A stretch of 25,037 nucleotides of DNA from assembly GCA_002297545.1 (NCBI GenBank), contig DBLZ01000106.1, forward strand, positions 1-25,037, read 5' to 3'. This document shows positions 23,800-25,037 of this stretch, in pieces; position 1 is the first letter of the stretch, and each line of letters opens with the position of its first letter. The position numbers were made by a program, and so were the translations under genes. The stretch comes from Prevotellaceae bacterium UBA711. Its GTDB lineage: Bacteria > Bacteroidota > Bacteroidia > Bacteroidales > Bacteroidaceae. The notes under the pieces were generated by a model. That model had not been told where the DNA came from, searched no databases, and worked only from the letters and a program-made list of their open reading frames with translations.

Positions 23800-24489
23800 A
23801 TGAAGAAAATTCTATTTGTGGCGGCTTTGTTCGCAGGCTCTCTCTCAATGAATGCTCAGGACATTCTGGTGCGCAAGGGAGGTGACGTGGAAAACGTCAA
23901 AGTGCTGGAGATTACTCCAACCGAAGTGAAGTTCAAGAAGTTCAACAACCAGAATGGCCCAACGTTCACCGAACGTCGTTCCAATCTGATCTCCGTGAAG
24001 TTTGAGAACGGCGAAGTACAGAAGTTCAATGATGCCCCTGGCTCGCTTCTGACAGCAACGGGCGAAGGTATGGCCTACTATTCTGGCTATGGTAAGGATA
24101 AGAGGTTCACAAACGAAGTCAGCTTATATATTGCCAATGTCTGGGGTGTTGGCTACCAACTCCGAAGAGAGTTTAATCCGTATATTGCTTGGAACATTGT
24201 CGGGGTATCTTATATATCGAACTTCGATGATCCATCAGAGATGTTTACTCTTAATATCAGAGCACTTGGTGCACGTGGTTATACGCCTTCTTGGAAGTGG
24301 ATAAGAGGATATGCTGACCTTAACCTGGGTTTAGGAGTGAATTATTACCACTATGATTGGGACTTCAACTTCGGCCTTGACTTTGGCGTTGGTGTCAATG
24401 TTCACAAGAAGATTGCTATCGGCTACAACCTTAACTACGTGGCTTCCGGAGGTACTGGCCACATGGCAAAAATCTCTTTCCTGTTCTAA
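23800..24489 (+). CDS. Exported outer-membrane beta-barrel-like protein
   Basis: 229 residues from ATG 23800 (in-frame codons before it cover an untranslated A/T-rich leader). The signal peptide MKKILFVAALFAGSLSMNAQ is clear. Residues about 20-75 read like the short N-terminal domain found before barrels in Bacteroidales (ILVRKGGDVENVKVLEI, VKFKKF, ISVKFENGEVQKF). From about 95 onward alternating aromatic and glycine-rich strands (LYIANVWGVGYQL, YADLNLGLGVNYYHYDW, FGLDFGVGVNVHKKIAIGYN) end in a terminal Phe (KISFLF), the usual C-terminus of an outer-membrane barrel. Function unknown. Base composition is more AT-rich than the housekeeping genes. A terminator-like hairpin follows 80 nt after the stop. 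Confidence 0.8.
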   Translation: MKKILFVAALFAGSLSMNAQDILVRKGGDVENVKVLEITPTEVKFKKFNNQNGPTFTERRSNLISVKFENGEVQKFNDAPGSLLTATGEGMAYYSGYGKDKRFTNEVSLYIANVWGVGYQLRREFNPYIAWNIVGVSYISNFDDPSEMFTLNIRALGARGYTPSWKWIRGYADLNLGLGVNYYHYDWDFNFGLDFGVGVNVHKKIAIGYNLNYVASGGTGHMAKISFLF

Positions 24490-24569
24490 GAATGGAATTG
24501 CAGGCAATGCCATGCTGCGCCTGCAACTTCTCAGTCAGAAAAGACACAGAAGATGGTAATAATGCCCAA

Positions 24570-24595
24570 GAGGCTGCTTCAACCGAAGCAGCCTC
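24570..24595 (+). terminator. Terminator-like hairpin after the barrel gene
   Basis: Perfect 11-bp stem GAGGCTGCTTC / GAAGCAGCCTC with loop AACC. The following bases (AGTTGTCGTATATG) are only partly T-rich, so termination efficiency is uncertain, but the stem is the strongest simple hairpin in the window. Confidence 0.65.
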
Positions 24596-24768
24596 AGTTG
24601 TCGTATATGTATTCTAACTGGCTGAATGATAATACATCGGCATATCTGAATGAATTAGTTGTGTCTCTTCCCCATGCCGTGTCAAGTATGGCGTGATGCA
24701 CGCAGAATAGACTCACCCAATAAATCAGAGGGAGCTTCTTGATTGGGCAATAAAGTTTGTACGCATCC

Positions 24769-24855
24769 GAAAGTCCAGTAGAAACGCGGACGAGAGTCTA
24801 CTGATGTCAGGGGCGAAAGTCTAATAGAGTCATGCCCCCGACTCCAGTAGAGTCA
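24769..24855. repeat. Four AGTCYAGTAG-type units at exact 23-bp period
   Basis: Related decamers occur at 24772 (AGTCCAGTAG), 24795 (AGTCTACTGA), 24818 (AGTCTAATAG) and 24841 (ACTCCAGTAG). The steps are exactly 23 bp, and the wider consensus is CGAAAGTCYAGTAGAGTC. No clear unit appears at 24749 or 24864. Unit 4 is itself a GACTC/GAGTC inverted repeat with a 5-nt loop, and units 2 and 4 with adjacent G/C runs form an imperfect 20-bp inverted repeat (16 matches). It lies in the 535-nt gap between the barrel gene and the right-edge gene, upstream of that gene's promoter. The rest of the gap holds the hairpin above, a T9 run at 24893-24901 and the promoter. Confidence 0.8.
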
Positions 24856-24957
24856 AAAATACGTGTCTCGCGACGACCTGTCTTCGATCTCATTTTTTTT
24901 TGCTATTTGGGGATTTGATGTGTCACACCAAATGCCGAATGAACCAAAATAATTCCT

Positions 24958-24965
24958 TATCTTTG
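24958..24965 (+). promoter_or_regulatory. -7 element of the right-edge gene
   Basis: TATCTTTG followed by CAACG, an exact TAnnTTTG match; transcription would begin near 24971, giving a leader of about 55 nt. A -33 TTTG is not seen at the usual distance. Confidence 0.5.
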
Positions 24966-25024
24966 CAACGTGCGTCAAAATCCTACAATGCTAACATAGT
25001 GGTATAAACAATCAGACTAATAAA

Positions 25025-25037
25025 ATGACTCGAAATT
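25025..25037 (+). CDS. Start of a gene leaving the right edge
   Basis: ATG at 25025 after an A-rich leader (CTAATAAA), 54 nt after the expected transcription start, encodes MTRN and then leaves the window. Too short to identify. Called only because of the promoter and the leader. Confidence 0.35.

Noticed and set aside
24769..24855. CRISPR array
   Set aside because: Period is only 23 bp, units are degenerate, there are four of them and no cas genes; the same holds for 13031-13114.

Overview
The window looks like a chromosomal segment from a Bacteroidales bacterium, probably Prevotellaceae-like, with moderately high G+C. The evidence is: Bacteroidetes-type promoters (TTTG/CTTG, about 20 nt, TAnnTTTG) in front of many genes; BspA-type leucine-rich repeat and fasciclin surface proteins; a type IX secretion-like C-terminal domain; a clostripain-family lipoprotein; and the gene order DUF177 - rpmF - fabH - era - der that I associate with this phylum. 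Genus-level assignment is inference. No tRNA, rRNA, IS element or phage gene was found.

Region by region: 1-4716 (minus strand) is a three-gene operon of exported proteins: a small protein with a type A sorting-like C-terminus, a two-domain fasciclin protein, and a large BspA/LRR plus fasciclin protein that runs off the left edge. Upstream is a candidate promoter, a leader of about 350 nt and a 12-G homopolymer. 5158-8878 (minus) holds recQ and recJ. 8897-11590 (minus) holds a secreted papain-like C1 peptidase and an M24 aminopeptidase P. 11695-12915 (minus) is a C11 lipoprotein peptidase. It is divergent from an orphan sensor histidine kinase (13237-14340), and the gap between them holds four AACCGGTT palindromes spaced exactly 22 bp apart.

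14474-18776 (plus) is a housekeeping block: DUF177/YceD, L32, FabH, Era and Der. It is followed by a small lipoprotein and the queuosine-precursor pair queD-queE. Convergent to these is mlaE-mlaF (lipid transport ABC permease and ATPase), divergent from lptB (LPS export ATPase), so two envelope-lipid transport modules sit back to back.

22813-25037 is mostly non-coding. It contains a probable independent structured RNA of about 360 nt (promoter at 23211-23242, intrinsic terminator at 23577-23608), an outer-membrane beta-barrel-like protein gene, a perfect 11-bp terminator-like hairpin, a second four-unit array with an exact 23-bp period and a different core, and a promoter plus the first codons of a gene leaving the right edge. 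The two regularly phased four-unit arrays and the structured RNA are the least explained items in the window.
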